Source of the DNA: an uncultured Acidobacteriia bacterium | GTDB lineage: Bacteria > Acidobacteriota > Terriglobia > Bryobacterales > Bryobacteraceae | Assembly (NCBI GenBank): GCA_903875575.1 | Contig: CAIQWJ010000059.1 | Span: forward strand, 1-64,000 | Direction of reading: 5' to 3' | DNA length: 64,000 bases | Shown: positions 36,069-46,093 of the stretch, in pieces | Layout: each line of letters starts with the position of its first letter | Position numbering within the stretch: position 1 is the first letter of the stretch | Notes under the pieces: generated by a model | What the model saw: the letters and a program-made list of their open reading frames with translations, nothing else | The model's database searches: none | What the model was told of the DNA's origin: nothing | Position numbers and translations under genes: made by a program

Positions 36069-37811
36069 ATGTTCGCTCGATTGACTGCCGTTTTTGGATT
36101 TGTCTGCGCAGTTGCGACCGCACAGACGGTTTGCGCGCCTACGCCGGTTTACGGAATCTGCGACCTGGTGTTCGATATTCCCTCGGCCCCGACTTCGAAG
36201 CCGCTGGATCTGCACGCGGAGTTTCGATCACCAAAGGCTACGACTTATCTGGCGCACGCTTTCTGGGACGGCGGCAGTAAGTGGGTGATTCGCTACTCGC
36301 CGGCCGAGCCGGGTACTCATGCGTTTCGCTTTACGGGAAGTGTCGCGGGGATTTCCGGCACGCAGGGGCAGATGACGGCGACGACGGAGGCTCCGGCACA
36401 TCCTGGCGCGCTGCGTTCCGCGAATCTGCACCATTTCGCCTGGGTGGATGGAATTAGCTTCACGCCCGCGCTCTATATGGGTGCGGTGGTGGAAAATTTC
36501 GGGCAACTGGATCTGGCGCGCTGGAAGTCGCTGGTGGATGCGCGGGCGGCACAGCATTTCAATCATCTGGCAGTGACGCTGGTAGATGCGGCCGGCACAC
36601 AAACGTTCCGCTCGCCGGGTTTTTTTCGCGCGGCGGAAGAGAAGTTCGCCTATGCAAACCAGCGGGGGATTCTGATTGACCTCGCGTTCTTCGCGCCGGA
36701 ACTGATGACGCGGTTGCTGCCGGGTGAAGCGGACCGGCGCACCTGGTTTGCCTATGCGCTTTCGAGGCTGGCGGCTTTCGACATCATTTGGCAAGGCACC
36801 GAGGCGTGGGAGAACTATGAGGACGGTCGCGCGCTGACTAAAGAGATTGCGGACTACCTGAAGACCTACGATCCCTACAAGCGCCTTGAGACCACGCGAA
36901 CGATGACGACTTCGGCACCGCTGATTGACGACGGCTGGATGCATATCCGCGCGTATCAGAGTTCGGACGACGCGATTGGCAGCATTGAACAGCAGTTGTA
37001 TCAGGATCCGGCGATTAACAATTTCGGCGCCGCGGATACAACGGCAGACGCATTTCGGCATCATCTGTGGAACGCCACAATGAACGGCCAGTACCCGCTC
37101 GGGGCGGTTCGCGACGAAGTGTCGGCTGGCGCAATGAAGGTTTGGTATGAGTTCATGCAAGCGACCCGGCATTGGGAACTGGAACCGTTTTTCGATGTGG
37201 ATGGCGGGCGCGGGCTGCAACTGGAAGGCATTGAATATGTCATCTATGTGGAGAACTCCGGACCTGTGACGGTGACCGTGGAGAAGCATGGTTACGACGC
37301 GGAGTGGATCGATCCGGCGACGGGCGCGCACACAAAGATCAAAGATCCGTGTAAGGGCGAGACCTGCGTGGCAACGCCGCCCGGTGCGGGGCATGACTGG
37401 ATCCTGCATATCTCGCGCGAGGGCACGAAGGCGGGGATGCTGAAGAGTGTGCGCTTCGTTTCACGCGAGGAAGAACTCAAACTCCAGGAGATTGTGGCGG
37501 ACCCTGAGAAGGTGCCGTTTGAAATTACCGGACCGGACGGCGACACTCTCTCGCTTGCGAAACCGGCGGCCTTCAGCGTGAAGCTGAAGCGACAATCCAA
37601 AGCGCTGCAACATATGGTGTGGGAGTGGACCGGGGAAGTGACAGCGTCCGGCCACGGGTATCGCGTGATTGCGACGGGCGCGGATGGAACGTTCCGGATT
37701 CCGGCGAACATTGCGGCGGAGTATCCTGCAGCGCTGCACGTTCGGCTCTATGGAATGAATGGCCTTGGCAAGGTATACTCACTCGACCGGAACTATACGC
37801 TCACAAAATAA
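36069..37811 (+). CDS. Exported DUF5060 / glycoside-hydrolase-like protein
   Basis: 580 residues; signal peptide ends near ATAQ (residue 19). An Ig-like N-terminal domain of DUF5060 type (about 25-110, with FWDGGSKWVIRYSPAEPGTHAFRFTG) precedes a probable TIM-barrel region (about 120-380) and C-terminal beta domains. DUF5060 proteins are usually putative glycoside hydrolases; no catalytic acid pair can be assigned with confidence. Its stop overlaps the tsaB start (TAATG). Confidence 0.75.
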   Translation: MFARLTAVFGFVCAVATAQTVCAPTPVYGICDLVFDIPSAPTSKPLDLHAEFRSPKATTYLAHAFWDGGSKWVIRYSPAEPGTHAFRFTGSVAGISGTQGQMTATTEAPAHPGALRSANLHHFAWVDGISFTPALYMGAVVENFGQLDLARWKSLVDARAAQHFNHLAVTLVDAAGTQTFRSPGFFRAAEEKFAYANQRGILIDLAFFAPELMTRLLPGEADRRTWFAYALSRLAAFDIIWQGTEAWENYEDGRALTKEIADYLKTYDPYKRLETTRTMTTSAPLIDDGWMHIRAYQSSDDAIGSIEQQLYQDPAINNFGAADTTADAFRHHLWNATMNGQYPLGAVRDEVSAGAMKVWYEFMQATRHWELEPFFDVDGGRGLQLEGIEYVIYVENSGPVTVTVEKHGYDAEWIDPATGAHTKIKDPCKGETCVATPPGAGHDWILHISREGTKAGMLKSVRFVSREEELKLQEIVADPEKVPFEITGPDGDTLSLAKPAAFSVKLKRQSKALQHMVWEWTGEVTASGHGYRVIATGADGTFRIPANIAAEYPAALHVRLYGMNGLGKVYSLDRNYTLTK

Positions 37812-38443
37812 TGCTCACACTAGCGGTGGATACGGCGGCGGAGACTGGCAGCATTGCGCTGGCCGATGGGGATCGCGTGCTGGAAATGTTTCGACTGGAG
37901 GCACCGGGTGGTTTCGGGCAGGCACTTTTCGGCGAACTGGAGGCGCTGCTCACGCGGTGCGGCGTACGGCTGGCAGATGTGGAGTTGTATGCGGCGGCGA
38001 GCGGGCCGGGGTCGTTTACGGGAGTGCGGATCGGACTGGCGGCCGTGAAGGGCCTGGCGGAAGTGGCGGGGAAACCTGCCGTTGGGATTTCGAATCTGGA
38101 GGCGCTGGCGCAGTTCGGCACGGGGGAGTTACGGGCTCCCGTGATGGATGCGCGGCGGGGTGAAGTTTTCGCGGCGCTGTATGACGCGGCGGGCGCGGAG
38201 ATCATTCCGGCGTCGGTGTTGAAACTGGCAGCTTTCGTGGAGATGGTGGGAGATCGTGCCGTGGAGTACATCACGACGGGATTCGATTTGCAGCGTCCGG
38301 CTACCGTTGCGACGCCCGAGTTAGCGGGGATGATTGCACGGCTGGCGATGGCGCGCAGGTTGGCGGGAGCGGTGTGCGATCCGGCGTCGATGGAAGCGAA
38401 TTATGTGCGGCGGTCAGACGCGGAGATTTTTCTGAAGGAGTAA
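37811..38443 (+). CDS. tsaB: tRNA threonylcarbamoyladenosine biosynthesis protein TsaB
   Basis: 210 residues. LAVDTAAETGSIAL at the N-terminus and AASGPGSFTGVRIGLAAVKGLAE near 57 are the standard TsaB signatures, with the C-terminal YVRRSDAEI tail. It works with TsaD and TsaE to make the t6A modification of tRNAs. The frame extends far upstream inside the previous gene; the ATG at 37811 matches family starts. Confidence 0.94.
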   Translation: MLTLAVDTAAETGSIALADGDRVLEMFRLEAPGGFGQALFGELEALLTRCGVRLADVELYAAASGPGSFTGVRIGLAAVKGLAEVAGKPAVGISNLEALAQFGTGELRAPVMDARRGEVFAALYDAAGAEIIPASVLKLAAFVEMVGDRAVEYITTGFDLQRPATVATPELAGMIARLAMARRLAGAVCDPASMEANYVRRSDAEIFLKE

Positions 38444-38447
38444 GCGA

Positions 38448-38903
38448 ATGGAGATGACAAGCGCGTTGACGTGCGTTGGGCAGTGGTCGGGGAAGTCTAC
38501 GCTTTATTTGCCGGCGAAACCGCCGGATGTATCGGAATCGAAGCTGACGGTGACACCTCTGCTGGGCGGCAGATTCGTGCGTTTTGACTACACGTGGACG
38601 TACCACAAAGACGGCGCGGAGAAGCCTCAGCAAGCGTCATTACTGCTGGGCGCGGAGCAGGCGTGCTGGGTGGATACGTGGCACATGAGCGAGAGGATGT
38701 TGATCTGCACGGTGGCTGGAGGCGCTGACGGGGCATGGTGGTGCCTTGGCAGCTTCGCCGCGCCGCCGGGTCCCGATTGGGGGTGGCGGATCGAGTGCAC
38801 GCCGCATGGCAGTGGCGGACTGCGGATCGTCATGTACTGCATCGAACCGGGGCAGGAACGTGGTGACCTGGCGGTTGAGGCAGAGTACTCTCGCCTGAGC
38901 TGA
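38448..38903 (+). CDS. DUF1579 family protein
   Basis: 151 residues preceded by AAGGAG four bases after tsaB. A lipocalin-like beta-barrel family member: GQWSGKSTLYLP, LGGRFVRFDYTW and a WxxDTWHMS strand. The role is unknown. Confidence 0.75.
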   Translation: MEMTSALTCVGQWSGKSTLYLPAKPPDVSESKLTVTPLLGGRFVRFDYTWTYHKDGAEKPQQASLLLGAEQACWVDTWHMSERMLICTVAGGADGAWWCLGSFAAPPGPDWGWRIECTPHGSGGLRIVMYCIEPGQERGDLAVEAEYSRLS

Positions 38904-39368
38904 TTAGTTCGCCGTGCCGCCACGTGGCATCTTGATGGTCATCAGGACCAGAGTGGTATCGATGGCGCTGAACTGGTGCGCGGTATTTTCGGGAACGACC
39001 ATGAAGTCACCTTTCGAGACCGTGCGGGAGTCGCCGCCTTCGATGGCGGTGCCGGCAATTTTGCCGCCCGTGACGAAAGTGGCCTTGCCGTCGATCACGT
39101 ACATCATCTCGGCGTCTTTTGGGTGAATGGCCGGAGCACCGGCTGACGCACGGTATTCGAGCGTGGCGGTGTAAGGCGCGAACTGAAGGATTTTTTCCGT
39201 AACGATGGCCTGACCGTCCTTGTGCTCGCTTTTGGCTTTGGCGATCAGGGCGGCGACATCGGCGGACGAAGCGAAGGTTGACAAAACCGGCGGGGCGGGG
39301 GCGGCGGGTTGCTGGGCGAGAGCGACTGAGATGGCACAAAGAATGAGACTGGCGGGGACAAGTTTCAT
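38904..39368 (-). CDS. Exported cupin domain protein
   Basis: 154 residues with a signal peptide ending near ALAQ (residue 19). A single cupin fold near 70-145 with EMMYVIDGKATFVTGG, GDFMVVPENTAHQF and LMTIKMP. The usual metal-binding His of motif 1 is largely missing; one His remains in motif 2. It may bind a small ligand rather than catalyse. Confidence 0.82.
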   Translation of the reverse strand: MKLVPASLILCAISVALAQQPAAPAPPVLSTFASSADVAALIAKAKSEHKDGQAIVTEKILQFAPYTATLEYRASAGAPAIHPKDAEMMYVIDGKATFVTGGKIAGTAIEGGDSRTVSKGDFMVVPENTAHQFSAIDTTLVLMTIKMPRGGTAN

Positions 39369-39418
39369 GATGGATTCAGGATACCGTTGGGGTTCTACCG
39401 GATTCCGGACGGAAAGCG

Positions 39419-39865
39419 CTATTTCGCGCCGGGAACCGCAAACGGGTGGGTAGTCTTTAGTCCGGGGAAGCGAGAAAAATCACGGTCCATTGTGTAGAGC
39501 TCTGAGACTCCGTGTTCAAGGCAAATTGCCGCGATATGCGCGTCATGAATGAGATTCCCGCGGGCTGCTGATTCCCGAACGGTCTTCAACATGTGTCGCA
39601 AGTGCGCCGGCCCGTCGCCCAACATGACCAGAGATGGCGATTCACGCAGCAACTCGAGGCTGCCGAGCGCCTCCTCCAGGGTACTGGGCGGCGAAAAAAT
39701 TCGCGCGTTCGTGACCACTCTGAGGAATTCATATGCACATGGCCACGGTATGGCCCAAGTGTCGTTTTGCTCCGCAAGGGAGGCGATGAGCTTTACGGCT
39801 GAGGCGTGGAAGGGAGATTCCGCCCGCGCGGCATAGATCAAAATGTTGGTGTCGACAGCCTTCAT
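39419..39865 (-). CDS. PIN domain toxin (VapC-like)
   Basis: 148 residues. All PIN acidic positions are visible: VDTNILIYAA (Asp5), YEFLRVV, IHDAHIAAICLEHG and YTMDRDFSRF. It overlaps the antitoxin start region by four bases. It is probably an RNase toxin. Confidence 0.88.
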   Translation of the reverse strand: MKAVDTNILIYAARAESPFHASAVKLIASLAEQNDTWAIPWPCAYEFLRVVTNARIFSPPSTLEEALGSLELLRESPSLVMLGDGPAHLRHMLKTVRESAARGNLIHDAHIAAICLEHGVSELYTMDRDFSRFPGLKTTHPFAVPGAK

Positions 39866-40101
39866 CGACGGCCTTCCATGATGTCGAATAACGAATCCCT
39901 GTCTTCCAGGACAACTCCCGGCAAGAGCTTGCCTGTTGCGTGAGCCTTCCAGCGAAGCTTGAAGTTCTTTGCAGGTTGAGGACCCGCCAGATATTGACGA
40001 AGAGCCCGATCAAAGATCTCACGGAGAGTGGCGTTTTCATCAGCGGCCCGCTTCTTCACCGTGCGCATTAGTTCATCGGGAACTTCGATTGTGGTCCTCA
40101 T
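39862..40101 (-). CDS. Ribbon-helix-helix antitoxin (VapB-like)
   Basis: 79 residues from the ATG at 40101. RHH N-terminus TTIEVPDELMRTVKKRA with ATLREIFDRALRQYL, then a basic toxin-binding tail. It is upstream of, and overlaps, the PIN gene. Confidence 0.85.
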   Translation of the reverse strand: MRTTIEVPDELMRTVKKRAADENATLREIFDRALRQYLAGPQPAKNFKLRWKAHATGKLLPGVVLEDRDSLFDIMEGRR

Positions 40102-40142
40102 ACATAAAAGCATATCACTGAATGTGCGAATATGACACAAAC

Positions 40143-41136
40143 TCAAACGAAGTGATCGAACGCAGCGCGGGCGATCTGCGCGATGACGGCATCGCGGACT
40201 TCATCATTCTTCGTGCTGGCCTTGACGTAGACCGAGAGCGCGAGCAGGCGGCCACCGGGAAGGTAGATCACGCCGCTGTCATTGGTTCCCGCTGTCAGTG
40301 TCCCCGTGGTGCCGGTAGAACCTGTCTTGTGCGCGACCACCGTCCCCGGCGGCAGCAAGCCTTTGATGCGGGTGGGGAATGAGGTAGTTAACTTGAGGAT
40401 TTCGATCAGGCGGTTCGTCGATGATTTCGAAAGCGCTTCACCGTTGAAGAGGCGCGCGAGCAGGGTAACGGTGCCGTTCGGCGTTGCGGTATCGCGGGGG
40501 TCTTTCAGGAAGCGTTGCGTCGCGCGGTATTTCGTGGCCTGCGCGGTAGTGGCGATGAGACGGACGATCTCGGCGTCGGTCCACTGGTCAGGTGGGGGGG
40601 TAGTGTTCGACGCCGTTTCGGTCGAGTCCGCATTGGCGTTCGCTGCGATCAAGACGAATGCCTGCGACTTTCCACTGGCGGAACCGCGCCGCCATGCCGG
40701 GGCCTTCGCCGCCGATGCGGAAGAAAGTCTCAACGGCCGTGTTGTCGCTGTGGGCGACCATTTCTTCCACCATTTCGCCGAGCGGAAACTTTCGCTGCGC
40801 AGGCCAACGGGCTGCCAGCGGGCTGACGCTCGACACGACATCGCGAGGCAGAACTTCGATTGGCTGGTCCGGCGTTAATTTGTCTTCGTCCACCATGGCG
40901 AAGATGTTCATAGCGATGGGAAGTTTGCAGACGCTGGCAAGGGGAAACCTGGCATCACCGTTCAGGCTGATGGTTTGGCCGGCATCGGGGCCGGTACCGA
41001 GCAACAGCGCGGCGGCTCCGACTACGCCGTCAGTTGCAGCGGCGATCTCGCGCCACTTCGCGGCCAGGGGAGCGGCTGCTAAGGAATCAGCGGCTGTACC
41101 GAGCATCAGGAGACACTGTCTTCGTGTGAGGCTCAT
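40143..41136 (-). pseudogene. Class A beta-lactamase-like gene split by a C7-tract frameshift
   Basis: The first frame (41136-40588) gives a signal peptide, a SxxK site (ASVCKLP) and an SDN site (VAHSDNTAV), then stops after VEHYPPT. The second frame (ending 40143) continues QWTDAEIVRLIATTAQ, RDTATP and the KTG site AHKTGSTGT. The join falls at a run of seven C on the minus strand (40594-40600); with six C the two halves read through as VEHYPPPDQW. Like the paralogue at 9675-10697 it lacks a clear ExxLN omega loop. It may be a pseudogene, a phase-variable tract or an assembly error. Confidence 0.75.
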
Positions 41137-41200
41137 AGGCTACTCCGATTATTTCGTTGGAACAGCAGGAATGCAACAGGTGATAGCCTTACCATGAGTT

Positions 41201-42103
41201 ATGGGCCGCGCCGCGCGACAAATCCGTCTTTCCGGCATTTTCCCGGCCGCGATCACCCCACAGCATCCGAAAACCCGGGAGGCCGACTACGCGGGTGCTC
41301 TGGAACTGGTCGACTTCCTGGCCGCGGCCGGTGTCGACGGCATCTGTCTTTTCGGTTCCACGGGCGAATTCATCAACTATTCCTTCGCCGAACGCCATCG
41401 GTTGCTTTCGCTGGCCGCGAAACGCAGCCGCGTCCCGATCATTGCGGGAGTCTCCCATTCCACGCTCTCCGGGGCGCTGCAACTGGCTGACGACGCTATC
41501 ACCGCAGGGGCCGACGCGCTCATGCTCATGCCGCCCTACTTCTATCGCTACGCGCAGCCGGAAGTCGAACAGTTCTATCGCGACTTCGCGCGCGAGGCCA
41601 GCGACGCGGTGCCCATCCTGCTCTATAACATCCCGGCGTTCACCACGGGCATCGAAATTCAGACAGCGCGGCGGTTGTTTGAAACCGGACGCTTCGCAGG
41701 CATGAAGGATTCGAGCGGCGACTGGGCTTACTTCGAGCAGTTATTGGAACTACGTAAGGAACAACCCTTCGCGTTGTTCGGCGGTCCGGAACTGTTGGTG
41801 GGTCGTGCGATTCGCGCCGGGGCGGACGGTGTCATGTCGGGCTGCGCCTGCGCGGTGCCGGAACTTGTCGTAGGGCTGGCAAAGGCACTTGCCGCGGGGG
41901 ACATGGCGCTGGCGGACACGCTGGATGCCCGGCTCATCGATTTCGCCACGCGGGCCGCGCAGTTTCCATGGCCGGTAGCGGTTCGGCGGGCGGTGGAACT
42001 GCGGGGGCAGAAGTCGGGACCACTAGCAGTGCCTCTGTCGCCGGGGACCCGGGCTGCGTTGGAGGAGTTTTCCGCGTGGTTTCGGGAGTGGGAAGGGCTT
42101 TGA
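41201..42103 (+). CDS. Dihydrodipicolinate synthase/N-acetylneuraminate lyase family aldolase
   Basis: 300 residues. TIM-barrel class I aldolase: GSTGEFINYSFAERHRLL near 53, catalytic Tyr in LLYNIPAFTTG near 142, and Schiff-base Lys in GMKDSSGDW near 167. The usual DapA GTTGE is GSTGE. The exact substrate (dihydrodipicolinate or another 2-keto acid) is not decided by sequence alone. Confidence 0.88.
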   Translation: MGRAARQIRLSGIFPAAITPQHPKTREADYAGALELVDFLAAAGVDGICLFGSTGEFINYSFAERHRLLSLAAKRSRVPIIAGVSHSTLSGALQLADDAITAGADALMLMPPYFYRYAQPEVEQFYRDFAREASDAVPILLYNIPAFTTGIEIQTARRLFETGRFAGMKDSSGDWAYFEQLLELRKEQPFALFGGPELLVGRAIRAGADGVMSGCACAVPELVVGLAKALAAGDMALADTLDARLIDFATRAAQFPWPVAVRRAVELRGQKSGPLAVPLSPGTRAALEEFSAWFREWEGL

Positions 42104-42118
42104 GGCCAAGACCTAATG

Positions 42119-42147
42119 TTTCCGCCATGCGGAAATGTGAGTCACAT
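42119..42147. promoter_or_regulatory. Two adjacent palindromes before the groES promoter
   Basis: TTTCCGC-CAT-GCGGAAA (42119-42135) is followed immediately by ATGTGA-G-TCACAT (42135-42147). They lie between the aldolase stop and the groES promoter. The first could be a weak terminator, but it has no T-run; the second could be an operator. Confidence 0.45.
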
Positions 42148-42148
42148 G

Positions 42149-42176
42149 TTGTCAATATTTAATTTTCCTTTGTAAT
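42149..42176 (+). promoter_or_regulatory. Promoter of groES-groEL
   Basis: TTGTCA (42149-42154), a 16-base AT-rich spacer, and TGTAAT (42171-42176). The predicted start is near 42183, just upstream of the CIRCE element. Confidence 0.65.
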
Positions 42177-42196
42177 CAAACAGTTGCAGGAAATTC

Positions 42197-42223
42197 TTAG
42201 CACTCGCCGAGTTCATGTGCTAA
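42197..42223 (+). promoter_or_regulatory. CIRCE operator (HrcA site)
   Basis: TTAGCACTC-N9-ATGTGCTAA matches the consensus TTAGCACTC-N9-GAGTGCTAA at all but two positions, both at the inner edge of the right arm. It lies in the 5' untranslated region of groES, the usual place for HrcA control of chaperonins. Confidence 0.9.
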
Positions 42224-42312
42224 TAATGTGTCTTGGAAGGTGCTCCGATTTACGTCCGTGCGCTTCCACGTTTGAAGTCTGTTATCAATCTACATTTTTG
42301 GAGGTTTTTGTA

Positions 42313-42606
42313 ATGAACATTCGTCCGCTTTATGACCGCATCGTTGTCAAACGGATTGAGGGAGACGTCGAGAAAACCAGCGGCGGCCTCTTCATCCCTG
42401 AGAGCGCAAAAGAAAAACCACAGGAAGGCGAAGTCTTTGCCGTTGGCAAGGGCAAACGTCTCGAAGACGGCAAAGTTGTTGCCCTTGACGTGCAGAAGGG
42501 TGACCGCATCCTCTTCGGCAAGTACTCCGGCAGCGAGATCAAGCTCGACGGCGTCGAGTATCTGATCATGCGTGAGGATGAAATCCTCGGCATCCTCGAG
42601 AAATAG
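42313..42606 (+). CDS. groES: Co-chaperonin GroES
   Basis: 97 residues from the ATG at 42313 after GGAGG. GroES motifs: [51 protein letters not shown] and a C-terminal LGILE. It caps GroEL. The frame extends upstream to 42184, across the CIRCE element, which is not coding. Confidence 0.97.
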   Translation: MNIRPLYDRIVVKRIEGDVEKTSGGLFIPESAKEKPQEGEVFAVGKGKRLEDGKVVALDVQKGDRILFGKYSGSEIKLDGVEYLIMREDEILGILEK

Positions 42607-44277
<1,671 letters not shown>

Positions 44278-44307
44278 GTCCGGACCTGAATTAGTTGAGT
44301 AGTGAAG

Positions 44308-44345
44308 ACAGCCGCGATTCCCGGAAGGGGGTCGCGGCTGTTTTT
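44308..44345 (+). terminator. Rho-independent terminator of groESL
   Basis: ACAGCCGCGA (44308-44317) pairs perfectly with TCGCGGCTGT (44332-44341), followed by TTTTT. Confidence 0.9.
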
Positions 44346-44465
44346 GCGTTTTGGCTCAAAATTCGCAACATTTAGTGATATCTTTGAAACCTTGGGCGTC
44401 CTGACCAGGCGCGTAGTGTGAGCAGAGCGGCGACCATGACGCAGCCAAGTCATACCGAAGGGGTT

Positions 44466-45344
44466 ATGAACAGTTTTTTTCGAGCTAAACATCCAGCCGC
44501 ACCGATTGCTATTGTTCTCGCAATCTGCCCGGCACTCATGGGCCAAGGCCGGGTGCCTGTCAAGACAAGCCCAAAGTTTGAAGTTGTCTCCGTCAGAATG
44601 GCGAGCCCGGATGACAGGCAGGGAGCTATGGCTCCCCGGGTCTGGGGAGAGGACGGCTCAGGGCGTATCAGCCTTCGCCACATTCCACTGAAATACGTAT
44701 TCATGCGGGCGTTCCAACTGGACGAAGGTCAGCTGGTGGGACCCGCCTGGCTGGAAACCGACTTTTTCGACATTCTTGCCACTGTTCCGAAGATGTCGAA
44801 AACCCCCGACGTTCTGGCGATGCTTCGCAACATGCTCGCGGAGCGTTTCAACGCTACGTGGCACATGGACTCCCAAGTATCGTCCGTGAATGTATTGACG
44901 GTTTCACCCAAGGGGCACCACATGAAGGAGGTTCAGTAGATCGCCCCTCCCGACGAACCTTCTCAGAGCGGTATCAAGACGACGGGGTCCGGCGACAAGC
45001 AGACGCTGTCATCTCACGGTGACTCACCTTTCGGGCCAGTTACATGGGTGGCGACGAGAGATGGCGACGATCTGGACGAAACGACTACCTACAGCAGCAT
45101 GACGATGCCTGGCTTATCTAAGTACCTCAGCCAGTTCTTCGAACGTCCTGTTGTAGACAAGACGGGGCTTACCGGTCACTATGAAGTCAAAATCCGACGG
45201 ACGAGTTCAGTGGCCAGGACAATTGAGATCGGCAGTGGCGATGCACCATCGGTCGAGGATCTTGGCTTGAAGATCACCCGCCAGGATCTCAAGATCGACA
45301 AACTACTCATCGATCACATCGAACGGAGACCAACCGATAATTAG
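44466..45344 (+). pseudogene. TIGR03435 protein interrupted by one in-frame amber codon
   Basis: From the ATG at 44466 (GAAGGGG upstream) a TIGR03435 protein starts with a signal peptide and KFEVVSVRMASPDD. A TAG at 44937-44939 follows VQ. The same frame then continues without another stop through KTGLTGHYEVKI to LIDHIERRPTDN at 45344, the standard C-terminal motif. One substitution therefore breaks an otherwise intact gene of about 292 residues. The TAG lies in the variable linker between the two conserved halves. Confidence 0.85.
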
Positions 45345-45505
45345 CCGTCGGGCGAGCGGACTGCGAGACATCTATCCTTTCCAGGAAGATCGCGACTACA
45401 AGTGCAAGATCATGAGCTTGTGAGGTTTTACTTAATTGGTGATGTCGCCAACTGACGATGCATTTTCTGCTTCGCTCAATCGAATGCCTTCAGTCGCGAC
45501 TGTTC

Positions 45506-45886
45506 TTATGAGCGGCGTTCCAGTGTCGCCTTCTGTCCAATTCCTTCCGCGATCAAGGCAGTAACGAGCGAGTTCAGACTCACACCTTCACGTTCCGCCC
45601 TTGAGATGAGCCGTGCATGCAGGCCCTTCGGCACATGCTGCCGCCAATATCCGCCATCGCCTTTAGATGCCGGTGCCGGAACCTTGTGGCCGGTTTCGAC
45701 GAGCGTTGCCAGACAGGCTTCGAGCGCTTGCCGCCCGTGGTGAATTGCGGCTTCCGTTGTTTTGCCGTCCGCGATGCAATAGGGAACGTCAAGGTACTCT
45801 ACGAGAAAACCGTCGCCTTCGTCGTCGGCCATCCTGCGGACGACGAACGGGTATGCGTCCAAATCGAAATTGCGCTTTTTCGCCAT
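45506..45886 (-). CDS. HicB family antitoxin
   Basis: 126 residues from the ATG at 45886. HicB fold YPFVVRRMADDEGDGFLVEYLDVPYCIADG with GRQALEACLATLVETG, then a C-terminal RHH-like helix RAEREGVSLNSLVTALIAEGI. No intact hicA lies beside it; a 39-residue frame overlaps its start (45886-46005). Confidence 0.85.
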   Translation of the reverse strand: MAKKRNFDLDAYPFVVRRMADDEGDGFLVEYLDVPYCIADGKTTEAAIHHGRQALEACLATLVETGHKVPAPASKGDGGYWRQHVPKGLHARLISRAEREGVSLNSLVTALIAEGIGQKATLERRS

Positions 45887-46005
45887 TAGTCCCCCAACAA
45901 CTTCAGAAAATTCTTCGCATACACCGGCAAAACCGGTTTGGCAGCAGGCACCGGAAGCACCTTGCCTGCTCCGTTGATCCGCCAGTCGCGCGGATCGTTC
46001 TTCAT
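45886..46005 (-). CDS. Possible 39-residue protein upstream of hicB
   Basis: A frame of 39 residues from the ATG at 46005 ends in LPVYAKNFLKLLGD and shares its stop with the hicB start (TAATG), implying coupling. An in-frame stop lies just upstream. The sequence does not show the HicA double-stranded-RNA-binding fold, so it is a very short partner, a remnant, or chance. Confidence 0.4.
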   Translation of the reverse strand: MKNDPRDWRINGAGKVLPVPAAKPVLPVYAKNFLKLLGD

Positions 46006-46093
46006 GCGCGAGGATCTTCAGGGCCTGAGACACTGCTACATTTTACCGTGATCACGTACGTATGGCGGCGGCGGTCGCTGGTCTTGTTCCACG

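Noticed and set aside
42184-42312. N-terminal extension of groES
   Set aside because: The extension would run through the CIRCE element, and the ATG at 42313 has GGAGG and matches family starts.
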